This document shows, piece after piece, positions 45,165-56,174 of a stretch of DNA of 64,000 nucleotides. Numbering within the stretch: the stretch's first letter is position 1; the number at the start of each line of letters is the position of its first letter. Origin of the DNA: Przewalskia tangutica (Eukaryota; Streptophyta; Magnoliopsida; Solanales; Solanaceae); NCBI GenBank assembly GCA_029844215.1, contig CM056731.1, forward strand, positions 83,348,992 to 83,412,991. Direction: 5' to 3'. The position numbers were made by a program, and so were the translations under genes. The notes beneath the pieces are model-generated. The model saw nothing but the letters and a program-made list of their open reading frames with translations, was not told the origin of the DNA and did no database searches.

Positions 45165-46882
45165 TATTTTGGAATATTCTAGGTTGAAACTAGAGGTTAA
45201 TGAACGTATTATGGTCATTATAGGTTGACATACTACGTGCGGTATTTTGGACTTAGCAAGTGGATTGACCGAAGAGGTATGTGGAACTTTCCTATCTCTT
45301 GAGCATGAATAGCTTTACCTATATAGTACGATATACGTACAAGGTTTTGATATCCCTTACTTGTTTTAAGGATGGCCAAGTTTTTGTGAGTAAGGGGGAT
45401 TAACTCATTTCTTTAAAAAGTACTAAGGATGTCTTGAGTTTTCAAAGTTAAGGGTATTGATGCGTTCAAGTATATGATTCTTGTTCCTTTTTAAAAGTGT
45501 AAGTCCCTTGGGTTTTAGGAAGGTGTATTTGACTAAGGTATAACATTAATATAATGACTTTATGGGAAGTTGATTATATTAGCTTTATGGAAGGTTAATA
45601 AAGGAAGATTTACTCTAAGTAAAATGAGTACGGATAAATGATTTGAGGTTGTGAAAGGAAAATTGGTTTTAAGGCATCAATTGCCCAAAAGTTTTATGTG
45701 AAAAAGAGTCATTTTTAAAAGAGTAAAAGTATGTAGTACTTTGGGTTAAATTCTCGGATTTCTTTTATTAAGATATGTTAGTGCCTTAAGTAAACTAAAA
45801 TGATAGGGTATATGAACAAGACTAATATGAAGTTAGGGGCTTTCTTAACTTATTTATGTTATGTATGATGGCCGGTTGAGCTAGGGTAAGAGTATAAATG
45901 AGGGGTAAACCCCCAAGACGTTATACTACCTTCTCCAGGGTAAAAGTATAAATGAGGGGTAAACCCCCAAGATGTTATACCACCTTCTCCAGGGTAAGAG
46001 TATAAATGAGGGGTAAACCCCCAAGACGTTATACCACCTGCTTCAGGGTAAGAGTATAAATGAGGGGTAAACCCCCAAGACGTTATATCACCTATTCCGT
46101 GGATTTGCTACCCATGATGCGAGGAATACCTCATGCGAGTCCGTAGGGCTTATGCGGGTGAAATAGTCCCATGCGGGTGAGTACAGCCTATGCGAGGAAT
46201 ACCTCATGCGGGTCCACATGACCCATGCGGGTGAAATAGTCCCAGGAGTAGGAGTGCTTAATGATACTGCGGGGCGGATGACCTTGCTTTGACCATGAGC
46301 TTCCTATTTTCATGCAGTATATTATATGCTTGATATTCTCATTGTTAGTAAGACACAGTGTTCTGTAAACTGATTTTTATACATGTCTCCAGTTATTTTA
46401 GACTTATGAGGTATTTTCAGTATTTTCCAGTTTCGCATACTTAGTACATATCAGGTAATCGACCCCTTCCTGGGCCGCTCATGCCGCAGGTAGGGGTAAG
46501 CAGGTGGTGGATCCTCACTCTTAGGATCACTGTTCTGGTGTCAGAAGCTCCATTCCTCCGGAGGCTTGTTTTGTGGGTACGGTTCTTCCCTGATGCTATA
46601 GGTATTATGTACATTCAGGGGTATGGCGGGGCCCTGTCCCGCCACAGTTGTTATTCCTAGAGGTCTGTAGTCACGTTTGTGGTTTTGGGCTGTAAGAACA
46701 AGTTGTACTGTTATACTTTTGATTAAGTATATTTTTATGGAAGGCAGCCTTGTCGGCTTGCCAGTGATGTTTACTTTATACAGGCTTATGTGTTATGTAT
46801 GTTCCGCTGCTATTCTCTGATGTATACCTGACGGGGTGCCCCGGTATGGCACCAGTCGCGGCCCCGGGGTCGGGTCGTGACA
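45165..46882 (+). repeat. 3' LTR of element A, 5'-truncated
   Basis: It matches LTR A from about 9287 (TTGGAATATTCTA) to the end and has four minisatellite copies (45884-46092). The missing ~1.1 kb includes the LTR start. The joint to integrase shares TTGGAATATTCT-like sequence (from 45169), so deletion through short homology is likely. It ends GTCGTGACA before AGAAG. Confidence 0.9.
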
Positions 46883-46887
46883 AGAAG
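46883..46887. repeat. Target-site duplication of element A, right copy
   Basis: AGAAG, identical to 5094-5098. LTR A ends GTCGTGACA at 46882 and LINE ORF1 resumes at 46888 in the same frame. Five base pairs is the normal duplication length for Ty3/gypsy integrases. Confidence 0.9.
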
Positions 46888-49217
46888 TATGTTTGAAGGT
46901 GGAGAGTTCCATGTCCCTTTAGACATCGATCCGGAAATGACTACTCCAAATTTTGCTCCAGAAGTGGCTACGAAGGGTGCTTCTAACACTGTCCACAAGC
47001 TTAATGGAAAAGCTCCTTCCGAATCTCCCGACAATGCTATAGAAGTTAGAATAGCTAAAGACACTCCAATCTCTCCTAGAGATGGCGAATCTAACATGAG
47101 TCAATTGGTAAGCTCCGGGACCACAACGGATGAACATGGCAATCACGGGGCCAAGACAATCTATTCACATCAAGGTAATTTGCTCAGGAAAGCCGGAAAA
47201 GTTAGAAATTCTGGGCCAGGAATTGTAAACGACAAAATAATGCATGATGGTATTCTTGGGTAAAAACCGAGTCAGGTTTCGGGTCAAATAGCTGAGGCGG
47301 GTCAGGAGGGAGTCCATGGGTCTAATATTATTCCCGGTACTCGTGGTACAATGCAGGTTGGGAGAACCGAAGGGTCATCTACTCCCAAGGAGCCTATTAA
47401 CTCTCCTAACTTTATTAGCGCGGGAGCCAAAGGGTCACTTCACTTAATGGGGCAGCATTCTTCGAATTCATTGAGAGTCACTAATAAGTCCTTCCCCACT
47501 TTAACCAGCTTACTTAGCGGACTTCAACAAAAGAATCTCAATAGCTCATTTTCCTTTACTTTCTTCCTTGGGTATTGGAAACGTTAATAACAATCCACCT
47601 ATCTCCTCTTCTACTTCTTCAATACTTCCCGGAATCCAAGATGACCCACCCCCACCTCCCTCCAAATCATCACTTCCACCCGAAATGCATGAAAATTTCC
47701 CAACTCTTCCAAATGGCACACGTATCCTATCTCCAGATGCGGGTCCGAGCTCTACCCCCTCTAATCCTATCCCTCAGTCAACACTACACGGGAAGCTAGC
47801 TGACAATATGCCCACAAATGAATCTAGAGATCATCAAGCGAATCCACCCGTTGATGCAACAAATAGCGAATTACCCCCTTATTAACGCAAAGGTTCTAAT
47901 CCGGCAAAGAAGACCTATGCGGAAGTCTTTGCGGGTACCAGACTTGAAGCAAAGGGAATGAAGTTACAATTTATTGAACAACAAGGAGAAGATGTGGAAC
48001 TTGAAGCTACAGATGAAGTCCCCTTCATTGAAACCTGGGGATATTGTCTAATTGGTTGCTTCACGGGTCCTTTCCTGGGAAGAGAGACATTGAATTCTAT
48101 TGTTAAGGGATGGGGAGTGAAGTGCCGTATCATCCCGTATGGCAAAGGATGGACAATCTTCAAATTCATGATGGAGGAAGAACACACATATGTACTTCAT
48201 GGAGGCCCGTATATGGTCTTTGGCAAAACTATGATGTTAAAACCTATTGATAAATGAGTATTATTAACGGATGACTTATTCATGGACATCCCAATCTGGG
48301 TCACTTTCCATGACATCCCCCTCTCGGTTTGGAGTGCAACAGGCCTTAGCAAGATTGCTTCACGTGTGGGGAAGCCTCTATACACGGATCAATTTACTAA
48401 GGAGAGGTCTAAAATGAACTATGCAAGAGTCTTGGTGGAAGTAGATGTTAGCAAAGAACCGATTATAGAGTTTGAAGTTAAACTTCCCGACAATAGAAGA
48501 TATATCCAAAAGGTGAAATATGAGAATTACCCAGATTTTTGCTATCATTGTGCGTCTTTTGGCCACAACCATTTGAAGTGTAGAAAATTGATGCAAGACA
48601 TCAACGCTCAAGAAGCCCAAAAAACCCATAATCCATTGGTATCACCTAGCAATGGTGGCGTTTCTACAAGCTCGGGTGTTGCTACTGCTACGGGTCAAAC
48701 CGGTCCTTCTAGCCCTGATCCACCACCTCCTCAGCATCTCGTGGGTAGTGATAACTTGATAGATATAGAGAATAGTGGGCAAACACTACCTCATATTCCC
48801 GGAAGTGTGGGAGAAGCTCTGAATTTTGGAATTCCTCCGGTTGCGGGTCAACTTGACTCATCGAGCTTGCGGGAAGCACAAGAGGGGTCCTCAAACCATC
48901 ACCCCTATGTTGGTCTTGCGCATCATGATAGGATGATAATTGAGGCAAGGCTTACTGATGCGCGCACACCAATAGACCCGCAAACTTTACTAGATGGGGT
49001 AACTTGTAAGGGTACTACGGATGAGTCTAATTATGCAATACGTTGCGTAAACTTTGAATGCGGGGAACATAGCCTGGTTGGGACCTCTGCCTTGACTTCT
49101 AACAACAAGTACGAGGGATGGAAAGAAGTAATTTCAAGGAAGAATACACCAAAGGGTAATAGTATGGTGAAGAACGCGAAGCGCGGAGGTGCTACTAAAA
49201 CCTCCTTTGTTTCTTAA
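46888..49217 (+). pseudogene. LINE ORF1, main part: DUF4283 and CCHC knuckle
   Basis: This continues the N-terminal piece at 5098 in the same frame. It has an acidic/Ser-Pro-rich region to about 47880, then a DUF4283 domain (about 47985-48420: PFIETWGYCLIGCFTGPFLG, HGGPYMVFGKTMMLKP, DIPIWVTFHDIPLSVWS) and a CCHC knuckle, CYHCASFGHNHLKC, at 48540-48581. It ends in a Pro/Ser-rich tail with VGTSALTSNNKYEGWKEV. In-frame stops are TAA 47261-47263, TAA 47883-47885 and TGA 48255-48257; one frameshift lies near 47568. The last 311 codons are open. The TAA at 49215-49217 overlaps the ORF2 ATG by one base. Confidence 0.88.
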
Positions 49218-50209
49218 TGAAAGTACTTTGTTGGAATGTCTGAGGTCTTTGCGGACAAAGGGATAGGGCAGCCACACAAACTCTTGTGTGTAGGCTCGCA
49301 AAACAACATGATGTTGCATTGGTTTGTCTAATAGAAACTAAATTCTCTCGTGCACGGATGGACTCTTTTACATCTCAAAGATTCCCTGCTTGGAAATTTT
49401 GCTCCAACATAGATTTCATTGATGGTGGAAGAATGTTAGTACTTTGGGACCCCTCCCGAGTTAGTTGTGATGTGCTTGGAATGGACTCTCAACATATTTA
49501 TGTCCAAGCACGATGTAATATAACTCAAGTGTCCTTTCTTGCTACATTTGTGTATCCGGTCTATAGTATTCCGGAAAGAAGAAAGCTTTGGCATCATCTT
49601 ACCCACTTGGGCACTAGCATTGTCAAGCCTTGGATGATTATTGGAGATTTTAATACTTATTGCTACCCTCATGATAAGGCCGGTGGTCCCCCTCTCACGT
49701 CTTATGCACTTAGGGACCTTGGGGAATTCATAATAGCTCATGGACTTGATGACACTCCTTCTTCCGGTTCCTTCTACACTTGGACGAATGGTTCGATATG
49801 GTCCAAGCTAGATAGAGTGTTGATGAATCAGCATTGGAGTGATTTGAATCTAGAATGCTCGGCCAACTACTTGCCTATGGAACCAGTCTCGGACCATTGT
49901 CCCATGATAGCTTCGGTAATTGCATCTTCTAATATTGGAAAATGACCTTTCAAGTTTATGAACATGTGGCTCTCAGATCCCGCCTTTGAGAACATCCTGA
50001 CTTCATGCTGGAGGCAGCGTGTATTAGGATCTGCCCAATTTATATTGGTCACAAAATTGAAGTCTTTGAAGAAGTCATTGCGAGAATTGAACACTAGTGA
50101 ATTCGGTAGCATCGCACATAGAGCAAATGCGACAAACATGGAGTTTAAGGAGGCTATAAATGCGCATATGGATGATCCCTTTGATGAAGAATTAAAAGCT
50201 AATGTAAAG
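49217..50209 (+). pseudogene. LINE ORF2, endonuclease part, cut by element C
   Basis: ORF2 makes the endonuclease/reverse transcriptase that nicks the target and copies the RNA there. The AP-like endonuclease motifs are present: MKVLCWNV at the start, LIETK (about 49325-49342), GDFN (49643-49654), SFYTW near 49770 and SDHCP (49889-49903), so all expected catalytic residues are kept. A TGA at 49241-49243 sits where relatives have Arg (WNVRGL), and a TGA at 49943-49945 where relatives have Arg (K-R-PFKF). The last bases TAAAG (50205-50209) are the target of element C. The frame resumes unshifted at 59378. Confidence 0.9.
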
Positions 50210-53200
50210 TGTTATACCCCGTATTTCCAGAGTATGTACGTGAGGACGTACGTAGAAAAATTTAAGCCTTAAGATTAGGCAAGGACCGAAAATTTTGTGC
50301 ATAACACACGAAAAGAATCGTTTTCCGACGAAACGTCTTCCAAAACTTGCGTAGGGAAAATTCCGGCTATGTCATTTATTATTTTTGCGGATTTTTCCGA
50401 GAGACGAAATATTTTAGACCAACGAGAGGGCGACACTTGTCACCCTCTAATTGGTGGACTTGAGGGCGTCTTTTGGACGATTTGGAGAGTGGGAGTTGGT
50501 AGGATATTTTGTGTAGTTGATGAGCAAGTGGGACCCACAAACACTTGTCCAAATCTTGACCTTACACTTGCCTACCACTTGGCTTGATCTTGGCCCTTGG
50601 TTGTCCTATAAATACCCCCCCTTTGTGAAGACTTATTCATCCACAAAAATCCCTAAGTCTTGAAATCTCTCTCCCTCCCTCTCTATGGTTTCGTCCATGC
50701 CTCCCCCTCCCCCTTGAGAAGGCCTTTTGGCCGAGAGGTACCCCCCCTCCTAGTGGTGCTAGCCGAGGGGTACCCCCTCTACCTTGAGTTGTTTTTGCAA
50801 AATACTACCCCCCTCTTGGTAGAAATGCTCTCCAAGTATTATTACTATTCCAAAATACCTTGGCCCAAATACCTTGTAGTATTCCAAGGTTACACTTATA
50901 CTAAAAGCCCAGAAATACTATTATACTTCCCTTCAGTCACTAAACGAAACCCTAAGGAAAAATCTTCACAGTTGGTTGAAGTATGAGGAAGAAGTTTCGT
51001 AGAACTTCTAAGGGTTGTTTGGAGCGGGTTGGAGCACCCGGAGTAGGAGCTAAACGTTGCTCAGGATCGACATTAAACTTGGATAATTTTGGGCTTACCG
51101 AGGTAAATAATCCTATCCTTCTATTGTAATTGGAAATTACATACTGTAGTTGTATAAAAATGAATATAAGATTCATAGAAGAGTATTGAACTGTAATAGA
51201 AGGATATTACAGAATAGACTTGAACTGGAATCACATCAGAAGAATATTCTACAAGAGTAGTCTAGGCATTGATAGACTTGTATAACCCTTATAGGTTGAT
51301 TGATCTGCGAGTAGCATGTACAATTTGAAAGGTGGACGAGGCTAGCCGGGTTATAGCCGTGGAGCGCTTTGCTAATAGTCGATAATCGTCGCGAGGTATG
51401 TGATCCTTCCTATCCTCTTGAGCATGATATTTTAAAAGAATATATATATAGTACGGTAGACGTACGTGTGTTAACTGAACGTAGTTGTACGGCAATGTCT
51501 TTTGACTTAAGCCTGAATAATAAGAATCTTGAAGTATTTCAAAAGAATTAAGAAACCTTTTTGAAAGAAGAGTAATACTTGGTTTTAAAAGCTTAAGAGT
51601 TATACTAGCTTTATGGAAAGTTAGGTATAACGACTTAAGAGAGATAAAAAGAATGGTTTATTAATTTTAGAAGTTAAGAGACTTGATCTTAAAAGATAAG
51701 AGACTTGACTTAAATAAATTAATATGAGTTTTTGTGTGAAACCTCATTCGTGAGTAATGAGTACTTGGTTTGTAAAAGGAATAATGTTTTACTGATTTCG
51801 TAAATGAGAATAAGTATCGAACAAACCACAACAGCACTAATAAAGGGAAATGTATTGACTAATAAAAGTATTATTAAAACCAGTAGAAACCTCCATCTGC
51901 ATAGAAGCTAAGATGAGTCAAAATGATATTACATTTCCTAGATCATGGCTGCTTAAATAAGATTGATTATGAACAAGAATAACCTACTCACATATAAGGC
52001 ATATGTATCTCAAATTGTTTTAAAGGAGAATTATATCATTAAGTGATTAAAACTATGAACTACGAAACCTTTCGAAAATGAGAAACTTGAGCATTTGAAA
52101 TTAGGAAAACTTGAACGTTTGGAAAATAATGTGGTTACTTGGTTTTACAAAGGGAAGTGTTTTGGTTTACTTAAAAAGATAGTCACTCTATTTTTATACT
52201 ACGGGTATTGTGTGACTTTTGTGAAAGAAACGGATATTTTAAAGAGTTAATGTATGAAGTACTTTGGGGATAAATACCCGAACTTGTTAACATAAAGTAG
52301 AAGGTACCTTGTGTGAAGAACTTGATTGTATTGGTTTGTGATAGCCTTGTAATACTTTCTTGTTGATTTGATAAGTAAACATGTTAGGATACTACGTGTG
52401 TTAGTATCTTGTGGTGTTGTGTAAGGGGGTTATTCTTGTTGTGCTTATGTTGTTAAACTTAAGCCCGTTGTCTCGTTATTATATCACATACCCTCTCGAC
52501 TTGTTATACCGAGGGCTTTCCACCCTTGACGCGGTCTATACGGCCTACGCGGTCTATGTGACTACGCGAATGCAGGTATGCTCCGTGATTGATCATTCGG
52601 TGTTTTATCCCGACGCGGGGATGCCTACGCGGTCTGTGTGACTATGCGGTCTATTGAGACTATGCGGATCGCGGAGTCCAGAGGGTACCGGGTTAGCTAC
52701 CCCGACGCTGGTCTATACGACCATGCGTCTACGCGTGACCTATGCGGCCGCGAAGTCCAGGATTAGGCACGCATAATGATACTATGGCGATTGGCCTTGC
52801 TTCGATCATTAGCGGCCTAGAAAAGACCGATTCTGATATCTATTTCACTCTTGTTTATGTTGTGGGCGTGAGACCCATAGTTATAATCGAGTGATGACTT
52901 TGAGGCGCGAGTTCTCGACTTGACATGATCGCTTATTTATCAGGAATCGTAGTTTGGTTATCATACATGTCTCCGCTTTATATAGACTACTATGATTTCA
53001 TTTACGCATTTTGATTTCACATACTTGGTACTGTTATCGACCTTCCTTCGCCGCTGCGTTCACGCCGCAGTAGAGGTACACCGATCGTTGATCCTAGCTC
53101 TCGTGGTCACGATTCAGCGTTTGGAAGCTCCGCTTTCTTAGGAGGCTTATTCGCGTATAGTCCCCGTCGTTGTAGGTGCTTACATTCGTGGTACGGCAGG

Positions 53201-53441
53201 CCCCGTCCCGCCATTGTTGTCATATCACTCTTAGAGGTCTGTAGTAATCGCTGTGGCGTAATTGTAAAAAATGATGAATCGTTTAGTTGATATATATATA
53301 TGCCGCAAGGCAAGTTTTTCTCGTATAATCTGTTTTCACTTCACTTTATTCATGTCTTGTTTTATATTCCACTGATTACTCTGATGTATGGCTACTTGGG
53401 TGCCCGGGGTAAGACACTACCACGCACGTTCGGTCGTGACA
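50210..53441 (+). repeat. 5' LTR of element C
   Basis: It starts TGTTATACCCCGTATTTCC and ends CGGTCGTGACA. TATA box at 50607. A C/T-rich tract with two GAGGTACCCCC-like repeats lies just downstream (50640-50820). A GAGGTATGTGATCC donor-like site is at about 51392-51405, and the U5 hairpins are at 53085-53220. A damaged primer site (TGGTATCGTGAGC) follows at 53446. Confidence 0.92.
50607..50614 (+). promoter_or_regulatory. TATA box, C 5' LTR
   Basis: TATAAATA followed by six C, about 400 bp into the LTR. Confidence 0.65.
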
Positions 53442-53646
53442 AAAGTGGTATCGTGAGCGCTTAATCCTCGGAAAGTGTCTACGCACCGTATCTAGTAGAG
53501 TCTTGATTATCGGTGTGTTGTGCACCACACCAATAATCGTGAGGCTATAGGATATTTAGGATTGGTTTCCATTCTTCTCACTCGAGATCGTGCCTTAGAG
53601 TCGTGTTATAAGTTGGACCCTCTAACGTATTTCTTTCCTTACCGCT

Positions 53647-54602
53647 ATGCCTCGTGTAAGGCAACCCGCCCAGAAGGGCAAGGCACCGAGGAGTCGCGAG
53701 TAGATCTGAGAGGGTTACGAGGGCACAGCCCAACCATCACCGGGTGGTGCTTCATTCGGGAGTTCTGCGCGTCGCCGCCCTTCAACAGAGTTTAGCACGC
53801 GCGGCGATTCCTCGCGGCCATGATGATGAGCCTTGATTCACGACCGGAACAAAGAATATGGATTAAAAGGAATGGACCTGTTACTAGCTAGGATTTTAGC
53901 AACCAGAGAATATAGAGTGCACCGATATATCACGGGTCTTGATGACTATCTAAAGAAAGGATGTGCAAGAGTAGCTCTTCAGTCAGGCTTGAGCATGGCC
54001 TGTGTACGGGCTTATGCGCAGCAGGCCGAGAAACGTAGGGATCAACGGGTTAACCAAAATCAGCGTAAGAGGCCGATCGCGGGGTCCTTTGATAACTTTC
54101 GAGGCGAATCGCCTCAAGAAGAAATCGATATGCGCCTCCGCTGTAGAGCAGTGGTCCTCCGCGTGGTTCAGACGCTCGTGGTATTTAGGAGTTGGTCAGA
54201 ACTCCAGGGTTTCTGGTTCACAGATTTATATAGGTTCTAGCCAGCCAGATTCAGTTTTTCCCCAGTGTTCACAGTATGACAGGCGTCATCCCGGGGAATG
54301 TCGTCTTTTTGTTGGTGTTTGTTTTACCTGCGGCCGTCAGGGCCATGTGTCGAAAGGATGTCCTAGTAGGAAGGATGCAAGTAGGAGGACTCAGCCTACC
54401 AGATCAGTTGCGGATTCAGTGGTTCGGAGAGGAAGGGGTGCTAGCCAGAGGAGGCCACCCCCACCTCGATGTGGCTATGGTGGTAAGTGTCATCGTGGAG
54501 AGTGTCATACTTCTTCGACAGCTTGTTTGCTTACACACAGGCAGACTGATTGGAACGCCGAGAGGAGTGAAGCAAAGAGATACAGGTGTATCCTTAACCC
54601 TC
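53647..54602 (+). pseudogene. gag: gag of element C, frameshifted
   Basis: It starts ATGCCTCGTGTAAGGC. Recognisable parts are RVHRYITGLDDYLKKGCARVALQSGL (in two pieces under one frame, 53910-54000), AQQAEKRRDQRVNQ, and a complete CCHC knuckle CFTCGRQGHVSKGC (about 54328-54370). The capsid first half is missing: sequence jumps from the N-terminus to RNKEYGLKGMDLL near 53840. It ends in a basic Arg-rich tail. The knuckle here is the only intact CX2CX4HX4C among the Tekay gags in this window. Confidence 0.78.
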
Positions 54603-55290
54603 TAGAGACTAGTGTGATAAGATGAGTATATCTTAAGTGTTATGTTCAGGTAACATAAGTGTTAATTGTGATTAGAAATCATGGTTAGTAATAAGGGTAA
54701 GATTGGGGGATAGAGGAAGTGTGAGCCTTAGAGTTTTATACGTAGAGACCTTAGAGGTAAGGCCATCTCGAGTAAAAGATGTATTTTTTTTTTTTAATGT
54801 GTTTGACCCTTATCGGAGTGCATAGTGCACGTGAGATATAGTTGTATAATAAGTCCCTGAGTAGTGTGAAATGAAAGAGGGTAGTTGAACTAAGAAGACC
54901 ACTAGGTTTTCGTGACTTGATTAGTGAGATCGTTCCGGATCGGGGAACAAAAGTTTTTGCGCGATAGCGGGTCGGGTTGAGGACCAATCGCAGGTCAACC
55001 CGCGACCTGTTTTGTGGTGGGATCAGTTCGGGGTGGTCCCGCCAGGTGGTAGGGTCACGAGGGTGTTAGGCCCAAGTTTAGTAAACCAGCGTACGAGTTC
55101 GTGGATGCGTTCGACCAAGAGGCTCGCCGACGAGGTCACCCATCTTGTCCTTCAGAAGGACCGCTTACTCGGCAGAGTTATGCGAGATGTTATTTATCGT
55201 GAAGGTTGTAAGGTCGCACGAGGTGCCTACTTTCACCTTATGACGCATGAAGCCTGTGTCAGGCTATTTCGCTTTTCCTAAGTTTTACCA
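54603..55290 (+). other. Unrecognised internal stretch of element C
   Basis: About 690 bp between gag and the integrase remnant, where protease and RT should be. It has a 13-nt T-run (about 54785-54797), a GGGTCGGGTTGAGG...CAACCCGCGACC near-inverted repeat (about 54970-55008) and an 89-codon frame (55012-55281, starting MWWDQFGVVPP) without any motif I recognise. The last ~140 bp may be very degraded integrase. It could be decayed pol or captured foreign sequence. Confidence 0.45.
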
Positions 55291-55840
55291 GCAGGTCGGC
55301 GAACTCAGTAGTCTCAAGACGCATTCGCCTCGCCGTTGTTTGGATTTCGTGGGTAGTAAGGATTGTTGCCTCCTGCATGGAGTGTTTTTATAACCACCAT
55401 TTCAGTATTCTGGATATCGCTCACGGCCTCGTAGGGTGGTAGTGTAAGTCACGGCCGATTGGTTCGATGTTGGCAAAGTTCGGATAGTGGTTCATACTTG
55501 TTTCGGCAGGACGTGGATAGCGAAGCCTATCCAGAGAGGTTATCGGCACTCGAGTCAACTAAGTCGTATGGATAATCGGCACGACTCTTGGCGCCTGTGG
55601 ACGTGGTCTTCGAGGTACCACCCTGAAAGCGGTGACGAGTTTGGGAAACAGAGGAAACTTAGCCCGAGTTACTTTGGGCCTTTCAGATCATGTGAAGAGT
55701 AGGCCAGGTTGCCTATATGTTAGCTTTTGCCGTCCGACTTAGGAGGCAGTATGTCCGGTCCTTCATGTTGTTAGGTTCAAGAGTATCTGAGATCCATCCA
55801 GTATTCCCGCTTAATGATGATCAAGTCGAGGTAGTAACCC
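55291..55840 (+). pseudogene. pol: Integrase C-terminal remnant of element C
   Basis: Degraded coding for the end of the core (NNHHFSILDIAHGL-like near 55395-55430, PIGWFDVGKVRIV near 55458-55490) and the GPY/F domain (GKQRKLSPSYFGPFRS, 55648-55695). It then ends in VSEIHPVFPLN-like residues (about 55785-55815). Frameshifts separate the pieces. A chromodomain is not readable after it; 55841-56164 is A/G-rich 3' untranslated sequence. Confidence 0.72.
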
Positions 55841-56164
55841 GCAGATTTTTGAAATTGATGCAAGAATGAAATGGTGTTATGAGAAAGAGTTTGAGTGCAC
55901 GATGGTACGACGAGTAAGGGAAGAAGCGAGCATGCAGCAAAGAGCATAGAAGTGATCATTTCGCTTGTAAAGAAAAGGTGGGCGGAGTATCTTTTAGCCT
56001 CGGGTGGGAGCTTTTGAAGTGAGTGAGGTGATTCCTCGTAGACTTGGATTAAGTATCGAGCGCAGTGTTATTTTGTGGCCATGTGTGGCATTGTCAACTT
56101 GTTTAAGTTAAGAAGAACTTCATCGTTATCCGTCTCGGAAGGAACATTCGGACGAAAGTTTCTA

Positions 56165-56174
56165 AGGAGGAGAA
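56165..56174 (+). other. Polypurine tract, C
   Basis: AGGAGGAGAA directly before TGTTATACCC of the 3' LTR. An ACATTCGGACGAAAGT copy of the palindrome seen upstream of the B1 tract precedes it. Confidence 0.88.

Larger units (their letters stand above)
5099..46882 (+). mobile_element. Element A: Tekay-type Ty3/gypsy complex with tandem LTR-gag units
   Basis: Order: full 5' LTR (5099-10921, interrupted by solo LTR D1), five units of gag 5' fragment + inverted repeat + partial LTR + primer site, a broken gag-pol (41598-45164) and a truncated 3' LTR (45165-46882). One partial LTR contains element B1. Identical AGAAG duplications at 5094-5098 and 46883-46887 show that both ends derive from a single integration into LINE ORF1. 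The internal amplification must therefore have happened before or after integration without touching the ends. Removing D1 (with its TSD copy) and B1 leaves about 19.5 kb. Confidence 0.85.
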
